Below, in pieces: positions 23,401 to 34,489 of a stretch of DNA of 64,000 bases. The position numbers and the translations under genes are program-made. Within the stretch, counting starts at the first letter, position 1. Each line of letters begins with the position of its first letter. The stretch is from NCBI GenBank assembly GCA_024180945.1, contig JAKSGN010000003.1, positions 992,001 through 1,056,000 of the forward strand, given 5' to 3'. The DNA is from Macrophomina tecta. Taxonomy: Eukaryota > Ascomycota > Dothideomycetes > Botryosphaeriales > Botryosphaeriaceae. The notes below the pieces were generated by a model. It made no database searches, was not told where the DNA came from, and saw only the letters and a program-made list of their open reading frames with translations.

Positions 23401-23955
23401 GGTGAAGTGGTGGAAGTGAGGATACGGCGTCAAAGCTACTCGAGGCGGCGGGTCTTTGGAGAGAGCTTATCGATAAGACGTGCCCAAGCCCGCATCCATT
23501 CCGGCCGAACGCCGCCGCCTCTGCCGCTCCGTCTGCAGAGGGCGCGTCAACGCGCCTCGCTGCCCTCCTGGCGAAACAGCCACGCGCGATTGGGTGGGTC
23601 AAGGACGAGGAGCAGTACGGCCCACGCTGCACCCCAGGCGTCCCCATTCTTTTGAAACGCGGGAGCCCACCGACCGCATCGCCATCTCGCAGCCCGCGCT
23701 GATCCCTTCCCCGTGCCTGAATAGTACATGTGTCGTCGCGAGCCCATCACTGAGCGCCTGAGAGCTTGTCCCGCCCTCTCCTAAAACCCAACTCTTCCCC
23801 CCAACTCTGTCGCTACTGTGTCAACTCCGCCCCAGCGTCCCTCAACATTTCCACCGCCGCCTTTCCCTGAATCCCCTGGAAAAGGAAGTTGCCGAACACT
23901 CGCTCACCACCGCCGCCGCCCGCCGCGCTGTCGTCATCGCCTTTTGTCGCCCGCC
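23401..23955. promoter_or_regulatory. Divergent promoter, ZNG1 / Mpv17-like
   Basis: This 555-bp spacer separates divergent starts. The right third (about 23760-23955) is a C/T-rich leader typical of the plus-strand gene. No TATA box was recognised. Confidence 0.55.
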
Positions 23956-24728
23956 ATGCCGTCTCCTATGGTCAATGCCACGCTGCAAGCAGCTGCCCTC
24001 TCTTCGGCTTCCAACATCATCGCTCAGTTCCTCGATGCCTACCGCGGTGGCGTATGTCACCGGACGCGCCCCCACGTCTCCGCTGTCCCTTGCTGACTCT
24101 GTTTCTCTCTCCCGCCAACAGCGCCCACTCGCCTTCAATACCCTCGAATTCCTTCGCTTCGTTATCCTAACCTTCATCACCGCCCCGCCGAACTACCTGT
24201 GGCAGCAGCTCCTCGAACGCACCTTCCCGGCCTATCCGCGCTCCGCCGCCCTCAATCACGCCCACCGCTCCCCCCGCGTTTCGTCCGACGGTGACCTGGA
24301 GAAGCGCGGCGAGGATGGCCTTTTATATGTTGAGGAGGAAAAGCCCAAGCTCGATCTCAAGAACACGCTCACCAAATGGTTTGTCGATTGCATTACCATG
24401 GGTGCCATCATGAACACCGTCGCCTTTTTGCTCCTCATGGGCCTCATGAAGGGGCAGTCGAGCGCGCAGATTGGTCAAAACATTCGGACGGTGAGTCGGA
24501 GCACGTTCTCCCTCTCCACATCATTGACGGGAGATTCTGTGGTGTACGATTGCTGATCCGGTGGGTCATCAGGAGACGATCCCGATCATCGTTGCTGGCT
24601 ACAAGATCTGGCCCATCGCCTCCATCATCAGCTTCAGCTTCATCCCTGTCGAGAGGCGTATTGTTTTCCTTAGTGCTGTTGGCCTCTGCTGGGGCATTTA
24701 CATGAGTTTGGTCGCCGCCAGGGTCTAA
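23956..24728 (+). CDS. Mpv17/PMP22 family membrane protein
   Basis: Small integral membrane protein of peroxisomes or the mitochondrial inner membrane; family members form or regulate channels. Three exons: 23956-24051, 24122-24490, 24573-24728 (206 aa), with introns of 70 and 82 nt, all phase 0. The N-terminus has the typical ATLQAAALSSASNIIAQ helix. The middle has FLRFVILTFITAPPNYLWQQ and LLLMGLMKG helices. The C-terminus carries the family signature in the form YKIWPIASIISFSFIPVERR followed by GLCWGIYMSLVAA. A charged insert at about residues 78-103 separates helices 2 and 3. Which organelle it serves cannot be decided from sequence alone. Confidence 0.88.
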
Positions 24729-25935
24729 AAATGTGGTTGCGCTGGTCACGGATGAACGGTAACAAGTGCCGTATAAAACCCACAGTGGAAGTCGAGACCC
24801 GCGAGGCCCCTTCACAATGCTTTTTCCATACTACCAAAGGCCGTTGTTTAACTGCTTATTCATTTCTGAGTCTGGCTGTACTTGGCGTTATGGGTTCATA
24901 AAACTGCAAAGCAGTATGATATGGTGCTGTTGGAGACATAGCAGCACGCTCAGGATATCGCATGTCGATAGAACATCAGGAAAGTAAAACCATGATATTT
25001 GGGGTTTGATATCCATTTGGGGCTGTAAGAGAGCACTTCTCTCGGAATCTTCTCCACTCACCCATGTGGCCACATTCAACAGTGCGCGTATTGAATTCCT
25101 GTTGAACTAAGGGATATTCGCGTACCTAGTCATTTTAGGATTTTCTCTCCGAACTCAAATACGCAGAAGACAGCGCCAAGAAATGTTTTCTGATCCTCCG
25201 ACGTTCAAAACACCACGCCGTATCACTTATGTTAATCACTGTAAAGTACCGCGAGCTGTGGAGGCACAATCGTCTCTACTAATCTCCATCTAACGCACAG
25301 CCGCGCCACATGTTCTGATCTTGAACCGTCCCAGGGCCCTTCGCCGCCGCACACAGAACCTTGATTCAGCGACCGTTGGATGCCCCAATTTTCAAACTTT
25401 CCCGAAGCTGCGATATGCGCTGTTTTCCGGACGGCACGACTTAACGAAACACTACCGGGTAGCTCAAGCTCCGAGAAAGCGAGGATAGCCATTACTCGCA
25501 CACGATGTCGACCCGAAATTAAACATAGCATAATGAGTTTTGCTTACTAGCCGACAGCACATGGGATCAACGACACAGTAAAGCACATTGGACAACGAGC
25601 CGAAAGCAGAAAGTTTAAGCAGGTCCAGCCAACCAATACTTTATACATTTCCCCCCTTTTTTTGGAACTAAAGGAAAAAAAAAAACCATTATTACAAATT
25701 CGATTTCCAACCGGAGCTTTCCAAGATGAGAGTGGGACAACGAAAAGGGGGGGAATCCCTAGGCGGTTCTCTCCGTCGGTACAGCGGCCACCAGCATCCG
25801 TCATCCGGCGTCCAAACCGAGAGAAACAAGCCCAAGCAGCCACGAACAACCGGTCCGCTCCCCCATCCTGCTACTGCAACACTCCACCAGCCCGAGCCAA
25901 TTTCCTTTCAATACCCCCCCAAAAAGTCGAGGATC
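24729..25935. other. Intergenic, convergent 3' ends
   Basis: This 1.2-kb A/T-richer spacer lies between the Mpv17-like gene and the 3' end of the FAD oxidoreductase. Only short unrelated ORFs are present, so no gene is supported. Confidence 0.55.
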
Positions 25936-27812
25936 TCACACTTGTCCGCCCTTCGGAGGAGGAGGAGGAGCGTACCCATTCTTTCCCCTCGCTCCGCCCC
26001 TCAATGCGCTCACCATCTGCATCACGACAACCTCAGTGAAGGCCCACAGCCTGCTCGAATCGTGCACGTGGAAGCTAGCGCCTGTCCACCACAGGCCCCT
26101 ATACCCTTGCAGGGACGCCAAGTCCCTATAGAACCCCTCCGCAATCGCCTCGGCCTCGACCGTGAACTCGAAGGGGCAGTGATTCGAGAAGTCGACGATC
26201 TCCGGGGGGCCAAGCGCGGTAGTGTTCGTGCTGTTCGTGCCATTTGGCCCGCCCGACGGCGCGATCATGCCGCCGAAGGACGTGAGCTGCAGGTTGCGGA
26301 GCTTGCGCAGCACGTCGGCCTTGACCTCGTCGTCGCTGGGCTGCGTGCCGGGCGTCGAGCCCGCGGCGTAGTAGAAGACGGCCAGGTCGGGGATCTGCTG
26401 GCCGACGAGATTGTAGGGGCCCGGCAGCTCCGCGAGGTTGTAGGGCTGAGTAGGGTTCGAGTTCCAGATGGCGGTGCCCGGGGGCACGCCCGAGTTGCGG
26501 ATCAGGCCGGCCCAGTAGGTGTGGTTGGTGAAGCGCGACAGGATGCTCTGCTCGCGCGCGTCGAGCGAGAAGGGAATGAGGTTGTCTTGAACCCGTGGGG
26601 GCGCGGTGTAAAGGATCTCGCGGGCTTGGATGATCTTGGGGCCTGAGGGGCCGGTGACGAGAATGCTGTGGGGTGTCAGTTTAGGTGGCAGGAGAATCGT
26701 TAGGTGACTACTCACGTGCTGTAGCCGTTGCTGTCTGGCGAGGCGCGGCTCACGCCGATAACTCGGCTGCTGGTGAGTGCGTCATGTCCCAACTCCGCTT
26801 GGGCCTTTTCCCAGAGCTCGATGTTATCATGCCGGGCGGTTGTGAGGAATCCTGCCTGGATACCTTGCAAAACACTGAGATCGAAGAACTTGAGAACGTA
26901 GAGCGACGGCAAGGAGAGAAGGTCGCCGAAACCTTGGCAATATTGGAAGGCGAGAGGGACCATGGCATCCAACTTGTACTTGGCCACGAAGTCGCCGAAA
27001 GGTATCAGCAAATCTTCCGGAATTTTCTCAGGCAGCTCGAAGAACCCCGAAGACAGATATGGGTATTTTGCAAGCTGTGCAGCGTATACTTGCAGCGCAG
27101 CTTGTGTCGCATTGGGGCTTGATGCTCCAGCAACATTTGGCAGCCCAGTAGTGAAGTCGATAGGCAAGACGGTCTGCCCGTTAGTTTGGATAGGCGCCAG
27201 GGGGATGTGGAAGCGGGAGAAGTAGTTCCTGACGACTGGGATATCGTGGAAGATGACAACAGTGTAGTCCAAGGTTTGACCTGTCTCCACATCTGTGTAG
27301 GTGTTCACATGGCCGCCGAGATGATCTTCCTTTTCGATAACCACGACTGTGTGGTTTAGGTCTCGCAACTTGATAGCGGCAAACGTGCCGGTTGAGCCTC
27401 CCCCGATCACGGCGACATCACGAGTGATGACCTCGATGCCAAACCCGGCACCTGAGCCCGAGCTCGAGCCTGCGCCTGAGCTTGCACCGATGCCCAGTCC
27501 TGAGCCAGCACCCTGTCCAGAGCCAGCACCCATTCCTGAGCCAGTACGCTGTCCAGGGCCAGACCCAACGCCAGACCCAGGCCCAGATCCAGATCCAGAT
27601 GCTGAAGCTGACCCCTGGACCGAGCCTTGGTGCTGACCTGGACCTGAACCTTGGCCGTAGCCATGGGGCTGCCCCAGAGCTGATCCTTGGATTGAGCCCT
27701 GAGGCTGTGCAGATGGAGCATCACATGGACACTGGCAGTATTCCGGAGGGATCAGTGGGCCTGGAGATGCTATTGCGCTGCAAGCGAGCAAGGAAAAAGG
27801 CAGAAACTTCAT
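25936..27812 (-). CDS. Secreted FAD-dependent oxidoreductase (flavin amine oxidase-like)
   Basis: Flavoprotein of the NAD(P)-binding Rossmann/amine oxidase type; many fungal relatives are annotated as beta-cyclopiazonate dehydrogenase-like. Two exons: 27812-26716 and 26665-25936 (608 aa), with a 50-nt intron. A signal peptide at about residues 1-16 (MKFLPFSLLACSAIAS) suggests export. A Cys-containing stretch (YCQCPC) follows. Then comes a low-complexity Gly/Ser/Gln linker of about 90 residues (36-125), largely repeats of the G-S-G-x-G type. The FAD-binding motif VIGGGSTGTFAA begins at about residue 135, with EKEDHLGGHVNTY after it. The start at 27812 is chosen because it creates the signal peptide; the frame stays open upstream. 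The true substrate is unknown. There is no biosynthetic cluster beside it. Confidence 0.85.
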
Positions 27813-30555
27813 ACTTGGGAGGTTTAACTCAACACAAAAAATAAACAGGGAGAGAGTGTATGATAAAGAGTGTAAGAACGAGCGGATTGTGAGATTTGTG
27901 CAGGAGGGCACGCTTGTATTATAATCAACGGAAATAAGGGCGATATGGGAAGGGGGAATAAGCTTCCTAGAAACTTTTGGAAGGCGCCGGGAGGAAGCTG
28001 CTGTTTTTGAGAACAGCCTTCGAGCGTGATATGTACATATTACTTGGGTTGAGTTTATTAAGGCCAGTACGAGGATTTCGACGTCCAAGGTCTAGGATTT
28101 GAGCTAATTGAAGCACGGTTGGCAATAAATGCTCTCCACTGGTCTTTGAGAAGAGATGATCATGAACCTCAGTCCTAGAGTCAACTTCTAATGGTTACAA
28201 GAGCTTTTGCATCCGAGCCAGGGACGAAACGTATGAGGCTGGAGTTGATCGTGTCTGAAAGAGGCTTCACCTTAGTCAGGGCTCGTATTCCTGTCGGCCT
28301 CGATCAGAGCATGATTCGACATAGAAGCAGCCTCGAACGTGCCGTTGCGGCTGCATTTTAGACTTTACATACAGGCCCGTCTCCCTGAAATGGCATCCAG
28401 GCCTACCAGACGTTAACTTAATCGACAGCACACGTCCCTTCGGTTACCACTCACCCAGGTAGTGGTATGAAACAAACAATGAGGTCATTCGGCAAGTGGC
28501 TGAAGTCAAAGTGACCTGCTTCGCCACGGTAGTCTCCCAAGGGGTGTCATATATCGAAGCTGATAAGAAATTACCAGAAAATGGAAGGGCGACGTTTTCA
28601 CAGCAAGGCTAATGCCGCAATGGCCAACCATGGTATTGGCTCCTTATGGTCTTCCAATCCGCGCACCATTCACGTGGTAGTGGTCGAAGATGTCACCAGA
28701 ATAAAACAAGGACTGCGTAATCGCCAGCCTGCAGATGATACATTACGCGCAGTAGGCTTGCCATTCGAGCGCTCAAACGTTCAAATGCCGTGGTCAACCC
28801 GAGCCAGAAATTGTAGTGCGTAAGGAGGCGCCATGTCAATGAATGAGAAATTACTAAGGGCTCAAGCTTGGGTGGAAATCTGCTGGTGGGAGCTAGGGAG
28901 AGAGATTCGAGCGAGCCACGAGCCATGCCATTATGGGTAAGTTGCGTTTCGGTCGATCATCCGGCTAGAGATGAAAGCATTGGCCCGAGTGAGCCACGTG
29001 ATTCATAGAGGCAATATCAAGTGTGGCTGCAGGAGTTGTCGCCGATGCTTCACTGGTGACGATGGAAATCGCGTATAAGGGACTACCGTACCAGGAAAGG
29101 ACGAGCGGGTTTGCCTGGCGTCCGCAAGTATGCTTTTTGTGAGGCTGGCAGAGAGACTAATATCCAGCCGCTGTCGTAGTCCTCGAGATTGCATTACATG
29201 GCCCCAAACTGCTTGCCATCCTTCTCGGATGGGTCCTGAATGGATGAGTTGCAGGACAAATGCTAAAAGCCAGCGCTGTTGTCCGTGGCAGTCGTCCATG
29301 CAGAGGTTGTGCACCATGCCTCGTTAGGAAGCGCGGCAACAGCCGGGAGGTTACCGGGACCACGACAATGACGGGAGGAGAGACAGAAAAGTAACGCAGA
29401 ACTGGCGGCGGCGATCCAGTCGAGTCGCTCAAGACTGGCATTCACCGGTCGGTGTGGGCTCGCGTGCTCAGTTGTCGGTTCAAGGCACAGCATCGGCTTT
29501 GTCGGAGCGGCGCAATCGTATCATGATGAGACACGCTAGGCGAAGTTCACGATGACGAGGCTGGTGGAGCGGGGAGTGAGGCTGCCCGAGGTGGAAGAAG
29601 GGCCGGCGGTTCGGGTGTCGCGCTGGAGCACGGCAGTGACGGGCGGCCTGACGATAGTAGATTTGAGGCTTTTAATCATGTGAAGACGGGCAGTGACGCG
29701 GTGGGCTTGCGGCGGATACGGTGCCCAATAACGGGGCCAGGCGCGGGCGGGCTCTCCATTGGTGGCGGGCCCGGAGGGACCGTGCTGCCGCTGCGAGCCC
29801 CGTGAGGCGGCGGCGGACGGGCGGCTGGCGTGGACGGGCAGGCACCCGCCAGGCAGCGCGCAGGGACGAGCATCTGGCTCGCAGCAGGAGCAGCAGACGC
29901 CGGCGAGGCACGCGGGCGAGGTGCGCATCGATGGGGAGTGTTTGGGCAAACTGGGCAAACGCGCGACGCGCCCGGGCTCGCCCGATGCGAGGCGCGGCAG
30001 GCGCAGGCCTCCGTCCGCGGCCCCTGCGTCCTTTCTCCACACAGCGCGTTACCGCATCTGCCCTGGTTTCCGACCAACCCCGCGTGCTGATTATCACGCC
30101 AATCGCGGCCAATGCCTGCGTCCCCAGCTGCTGCGTCCCCAGCTGCTGCTGCTCCAATAAAACCCGCCTGCTTCCCGCCTGTCAGCCTCCTCTCCTCTCT
30201 CCACCATCCTGCTGCTCTCCGTTGCTGTTCTCCGCGACCCGCCGTGGTTTGGCCCCTCCGTCCGTCTACTGCGAACCAGGCCGCATAGCCAGGTACGTCA
30301 GAGCAGCTGATCGCTCCACTCTCTCTCCGCTCTCCGCTCCTCTCACGCGAGACTGCCTTCCCCTCCCCCGCCCGCGTCTCCATCCTCCCCACGCGTCGCT
30401 CGCCATTGCTCCTCCGAGGCCTGCTCTGTTATCTTCGCTCCTCGTCCCCCCGTTCCTCCCGCTAACCACGCCTTCCCGCCAGCTCTCCCCACGCCTCCCG
30501 TCACACCTTGTCGCCACGCGACGCATGATACCCACTGCACGCCTCCGCCTTCAAC
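27813..30555. other. 2.7-kb divergent intergenic region
   Basis: Holds the promoter of the FAD oxidoreductase (left) and of the repeat protein gene (right). The right end (about 30100-30555) is a C/T-rich leader with CCAAT-like elements and a tandem 15-bp direct repeat of the GTCCCCAGCTGCTGC type around 30119-30148. ORFs up to 282 codons here overlap on both strands and look random, so no gene is supported. Confidence 0.5.
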
Positions 30556-33500
30556 ATGCTGGCCCATAGCATTAATCGCCGCGTCACTAAGCACGCTTTG
30601 CCGTGTTCCGCTCCCGCTTCCGTGCTCTCGCGGCCCGTCAGCAACTGGGGAAGGCGCCGCTGGCCGCGCTGGCGCGATGAGACCGACGCCGAGTGGAAGC
30701 AGTTTCAGTTGAGAATCGATGCTTTTCACAAGCAGATCGAGGCCGACCCTTACGGAGCCATCTTTGGCCGCTCCAACGAGATGCTCCGCGGCATTCTCCG
30801 CTCTCCCCCGGAGCCCGAATCCCCTCGCAAGAAAGTTCCCATCTCCACAGAGCCCGAGAGCAGCGAGACTGCAGCCACCCGCCAGCAACAAGATACCCTA
30901 GAACTCACCTACGACCCTATTTCCGGGCGCATGGTGCCCAAGTACGGCGCTTCAATAACCCCGGCTCCCGAAGATGCCTCGATACATTACTCCCAGAGCC
31001 ATCATGATCCTCGTGACGACGCTCTGGAGGCGTACGACAAGAAGCAGAACACGACCAATGCACAATCAAGCGACTGGCTGGTCCAGGACGCATCCACTGG
31101 CTCATCTGCCTTCACTGTTGACTCCACTCCCCAAAGCAGCGGACGGGATGAGCTGCAGCAAAGCCTGGCAATGTACGATCAGCGCATGCGTGCCCAACCT
31201 CAAACGCCCCCAGCACCTCCATCTGAATGGTTGGTTCAAGAAGAGCACTCCACATCTCTTCCCCGGCGGCCGAAGCTGCCGGAAAACGACATTGATCTCA
31301 TGACCGCCGCTGACGTGCGAGCTCGCATGGGCATCCGCAAGAATGCGTCCAAGGAGACTGCCCAAGAGAAGCAACAGAAGCGTGCTCAACTCGAACAAGC
31401 GTTCACCGACATTCAAAAGCAGGACCCCTCCAGCGAATATCAGGAGACTTTGACCAAGATCAAGGAGGCTCAGGCAATCTTTGAGAGGCGCAAGAAGCTT
31501 GAGCATGACTACGAGCTGGCTGAGGACACCAACAAACACCTTGAAAAGAACATGTCGCAAATTTTGGAGCCTTCTATTTCTCGCTTCGCGAAGAGGACTG
31601 TCGACGATGGCTATTCAACAGTCCCTACAGGCTTGCAGACTTCTTTCGAGAGGGAGAAGACCTCTGGGCGTGATCTTGCTACTGATATTCAATCCAGAAC
31701 CGAAGCAGTGCAGTACGACGATGGATATACTAGAGAGCCAATGGGCCTACAAACGTCCTTTGAGAAAGAGCAGGCCTCTGGGCACTCTCTCGCCGAGGAT
31801 ATTCAAGCCAAGACAGACCCAAAGAACTACATGGTCGACGATGGATATTCCAGGGAACCTATGGGCCTCGAGACATCTTTCGCCAGAGAACAAGCTTCTG
31901 GTTACTCACTTGCTGATGACATCAAGGCCAGGACAGATCCCAAGGAGCACTTGATCGATGATGGGTACTCTCGGGAGCCAACCGGGCTTGAGACATCTTA
32001 TCAGCGTGAACTGGAATCCGGAAGGAGCCTAGAAGCAGAGATCCGGGCGCGGGACAATGCCCATCTCACTCCCCTAGATGACGGATACTCTCGGGAACCC
32101 ACAGGTCTCGAATCTTCCTATACCCGCGAGCTTGAGGCTGTCAGAAATGGAGAGAAGAAGTCGCTCGAGGAAGAGCTAAGCCACCTGTCCATTGGGGCAG
32201 CCTCCTATTCAGACGTGTGCTCCTTTCAAGCGCCCGACAGTTACGCGAGCAACGGCGCAGCAAAGTCAGCCACAGCGGCCCCGAGGTCAGTCGAACAACG
32301 GAGAAAGCAAGAAATAGCTCCGGACGAGGTCAAAGATTGGTATGGATATTCGCTGAAACCCTTAGGATTACAGACGTCGTATGAGCGGGAAATCGAAGCC
32401 TGCAAGAATGGTGAACGCAGATCTCTAGAGGAAGAGCTCCAACAGAAGGGCACAGGTGCGGCGTATGATCATTCGAAGTTCGATGCCATTGGGAGCGGTA
32501 AGAGAAAATCCCAGGACGAAGAATTTGCCTTCCCTGTCGATGGAGGCGCTGTCGAGACAATGAGCACGCGAGAGGACGCTGCCAAGCTCAAAGGAGCACG
32601 AGAGCAACGTCTACAAGACATTGCGCTCGTACAAGAAGTGCGCGAAATCTACGAAAAGTACTACGGTAAAATCACTTCTGCTCACCGTCAACCCGAGGAA
32701 ACATCAACCGCTTCCGGGACCGCTTCGGCAAATCCCGAGAATGAGGGCCGCGTAGATGAGCAAGTTCACCAGAGCCTATCTACCTACGACGGAAAGAACC
32801 CCGGCGCCTACAACTTCACCCCTGACAGCCTGGAGGCCGAACTTGCCGCACAGAATTCTTCACTTGCTTCGCAAGCGGCTCAGGAGGTAACCCCGGAAGT
32901 GTTGTCGATGGAGCAACAATCAACATTTGCCGCATCAGACACTACGGCGGATAACGCTGCTCAATCTACCAAGACGGAAGCCCGCATTTCATTCTTGGAA
33001 AAGCCGCGGGTGTACAAGCTCCTCGCTTTCGATCCCGCCACAAAGTCACTCACGACCTCGCAAACCACTTCGACAGTCCATAGTCCCGGCGAAAGACCTA
33101 TTCCTCTGAGCGTAGCGCTTTCGAACTTGTCACACCCTGCCAAATTCATCCCTCAACTTACCTCACTCCAAAAGGACGGCTACGAGCCCGTAGCATCTGC
33201 TTCAAATCTCCTAATTCTCCGCCTCCGCGATGACAAGTCCACCAAGGAAACTCAGCGGCGGACATCGCGCCCCAATCCTGTTGATGGCACAACAATCCCT
33301 CTTCCTCCAACTCCGTCCATGTCTCCCACTGGCTACATGAATCTTGATCCCGTTATGGAAAACCCCGCTGTCATCAAGCGATCTCCCCGCCACAAAGATG
33401 ACAAAAAGGTGCGCAAGACTGAGCCTGTCTTCTCTGGCGAACGTGCTCGTAAGGAAGACAGTAGAGGACACAGCGTCAGGACTGTTCTTACTACTCTTAT

Positions 33501-33561
33501 CTGGGCTACCGCTGCATGCTATGTCGCCGGCGTCGCTGGAGAGGTTGCCAAGGGATACTAG
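30556..33561 (+). CDS. Repeat protein with C-terminal membrane anchor, unknown function
   Basis: Single exon, 1001 aa; a conserved fungal protein I cannot name. The N-terminus is basic and rich in Ser/Arg/Ala (MLAHSINRRVTKHALP), like a mitochondrial presequence. It is followed by an Arg/Trp-rich motif (NWGRRRWPRWRDETDAEW). Residues about 350-640 hold about six degenerate copies of a 38-40-residue repeat starting D-D-G-Y-S-R-E-P-x-G-L-(E/Q)-(T/S)-S-(F/Y) and containing a short S-L-x-x-(E/D)-(I/L) helix. The last copy is separated by an insert. A folded-looking segment follows near residues 815-895 (YKLLAFDPATKSL and KFIPQLTSLQKDGYEPV). The C-terminus has one membrane span (VLTTLIWATAACYVAGVAG). 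Location in a mitochondrial membrane is inference. Confidence 0.8.
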   Translation: MLAHSINRRVTKHALPCSAPASVLSRPVSNWGRRRWPRWRDETDAEWKQFQLRIDAFHKQIEADPYGAIFGRSNEMLRGILRSPPEPESPRKKVPISTEPESSETAATRQQQDTLELTYDPISGRMVPKYGASITPAPEDASIHYSQSHHDPRDDALEAYDKKQNTTNAQSSDWLVQDASTGSSAFTVDSTPQSSGRDELQQSLAMYDQRMRAQPQTPPAPPSEWLVQEEHSTSLPRRPKLPENDIDLMTAADVRARMGIRKNASKETAQEKQQKRAQLEQAFTDIQKQDPSSEYQETLTKIKEAQAIFERRKKLEHDYELAEDTNKHLEKNMSQILEPSISRFAKRTVDDGYSTVPTGLQTSFEREKTSGRDLATDIQSRTEAVQYDDGYTREPMGLQTSFEKEQASGHSLAEDIQAKTDPKNYMVDDGYSREPMGLETSFAREQASGYSLADDIKARTDPKEHLIDDGYSREPTGLETSYQRELESGRSLEAEIRARDNAHLTPLDDGYSREPTGLESSYTRELEAVRNGEKKSLEEELSHLSIGAASYSDVCSFQAPDSYASNGAAKSATAAPRSVEQRRKQEIAPDEVKDWYGYSLKPLGLQTSYEREIEACKNGERRSLEEELQQKGTGAAYDHSKFDAIGSGKRKSQDEEFAFPVDGGAVETMSTREDAAKLKGAREQRLQDIALVQEVREIYEKYYGKITSAHRQPEETSTASGTASANPENEGRVDEQVHQSLSTYDGKNPGAYNFTPDSLEAELAAQNSSLASQAAQEVTPEVLSMEQQSTFAASDTTADNAAQSTKTEARISFLEKPRVYKLLAFDPATKSLTTSQTTSTVHSPGERPIPLSVALSNLSHPAKFIPQLTSLQKDGYEPVASASNLLILRLRDDKSTKETQRRTSRPNPVDGTTIPLPPTPSMSPTGYMNLDPVMENPAVIKRSPRHKDDKKVRKTEPVFSGERARKEDSRGHSVRTVLTTLIWATAACYVAGVAGEVAKGY
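31599..32420 (+). repeat. Coding tandem repeat, about 6 x 120 nt
   Basis: In-frame tandem repeat inside the 1001-aa protein. Units start near 31602, 31716, 31834, 31954, 32076 and 32335. Spacing is about 114-122 nt for the first five, then 259 nt. Units 2-4 are the most alike, suggesting later duplication. Confidence 0.85.
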
Positions 33562-34489
33562 ATTTGGTGATATTGACTCCTTCCCCTTTATCACATTTTG
33601 TCTTCTCTCGCAAAAAGACTCGCTAGCATAGGATGCGAGATGGGTAAATTTGGCATCGCACTTTCTGGATTTCGGCGGATGTATGAAAGCATTGCTGGCT
33701 CGAAGCATTGTACTCTTCTCAAGATCGCCCTCGCATCTCATCCATACCTCAATCTTGTTTAGCTTCCTTTTCCTTTTTATTATTCCCCCACCTCTTATGA
33801 CTTATGAACTGGAGAAGATGCCATGTACCACCACACATCATCTTCCTTACCATGATTCCCCGCTTATGTAGCCCTCTCGAATGCCATTTTATCTTCGCTC
33901 TTCTCACGTGGAATCTGAGCCGACTTTGGGGTGATCCGTAAAATATTTGTGTCGTTGCCGATGCCGAAGCCTGAGACTGAATGATCCCGGATCGCGGTTG
34001 AGGAAAAGGCAATATCTGCGTTGCTCTCTTAGCATGAGCACAAAGCTTCAAACGCATAGCAAGCTGGCGCAAAATACGGTGCAAGGATGATATAGTAAGT
34101 ATAATGGTATCGCTGCTCAATAAGAAGAAACCTAATGCTCATGTGTTTACCCTTTCATACCAACAGAAAAGAACATTTCTCCCAATCGTCATGACCAACC
34201 CGAATACCCAATGCTCGTAACCCGAAAACCCGTCCATATCCAACTAATCTTTCCATCATCGTGAACATGAGAAGAGAAACAAAAGTGAAGAGACCCATAC
34301 AATCGTGAAGAGAAGAGAAAAAAGTCCCGGAGAAAATTATCATACAATCAAAAAAAAAAAAAAAAAAAATACTTTCTTCCATCCCGTCCCTATTAGACGC
34401 CTCCAGAACCTCTTCAGAAAGTTTTCGTGAAAAGCGAGAAGCAAAAGCACGACAAAATCATGTTTTTGTTACGCCACCTGAGCTCTATT
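33562..34489. other. Intergenic, convergent 3' ends with A20 run
   Basis: This 0.9-kb A/T-rich spacer lies between convergent genes and includes a run of 20 A at 34350-34369, on the 3' side of the chitin synthase gene. No gene was seen. Confidence 0.6.

Noticed and set aside
29676..30569. Overlapping ORFs of 238 and 282 codons on both strands before the repeat protein
   Set aside because: Both are low-complexity Arg/Ala/Pro sequences in the C/T-rich leader region, and neither resembles a protein family.
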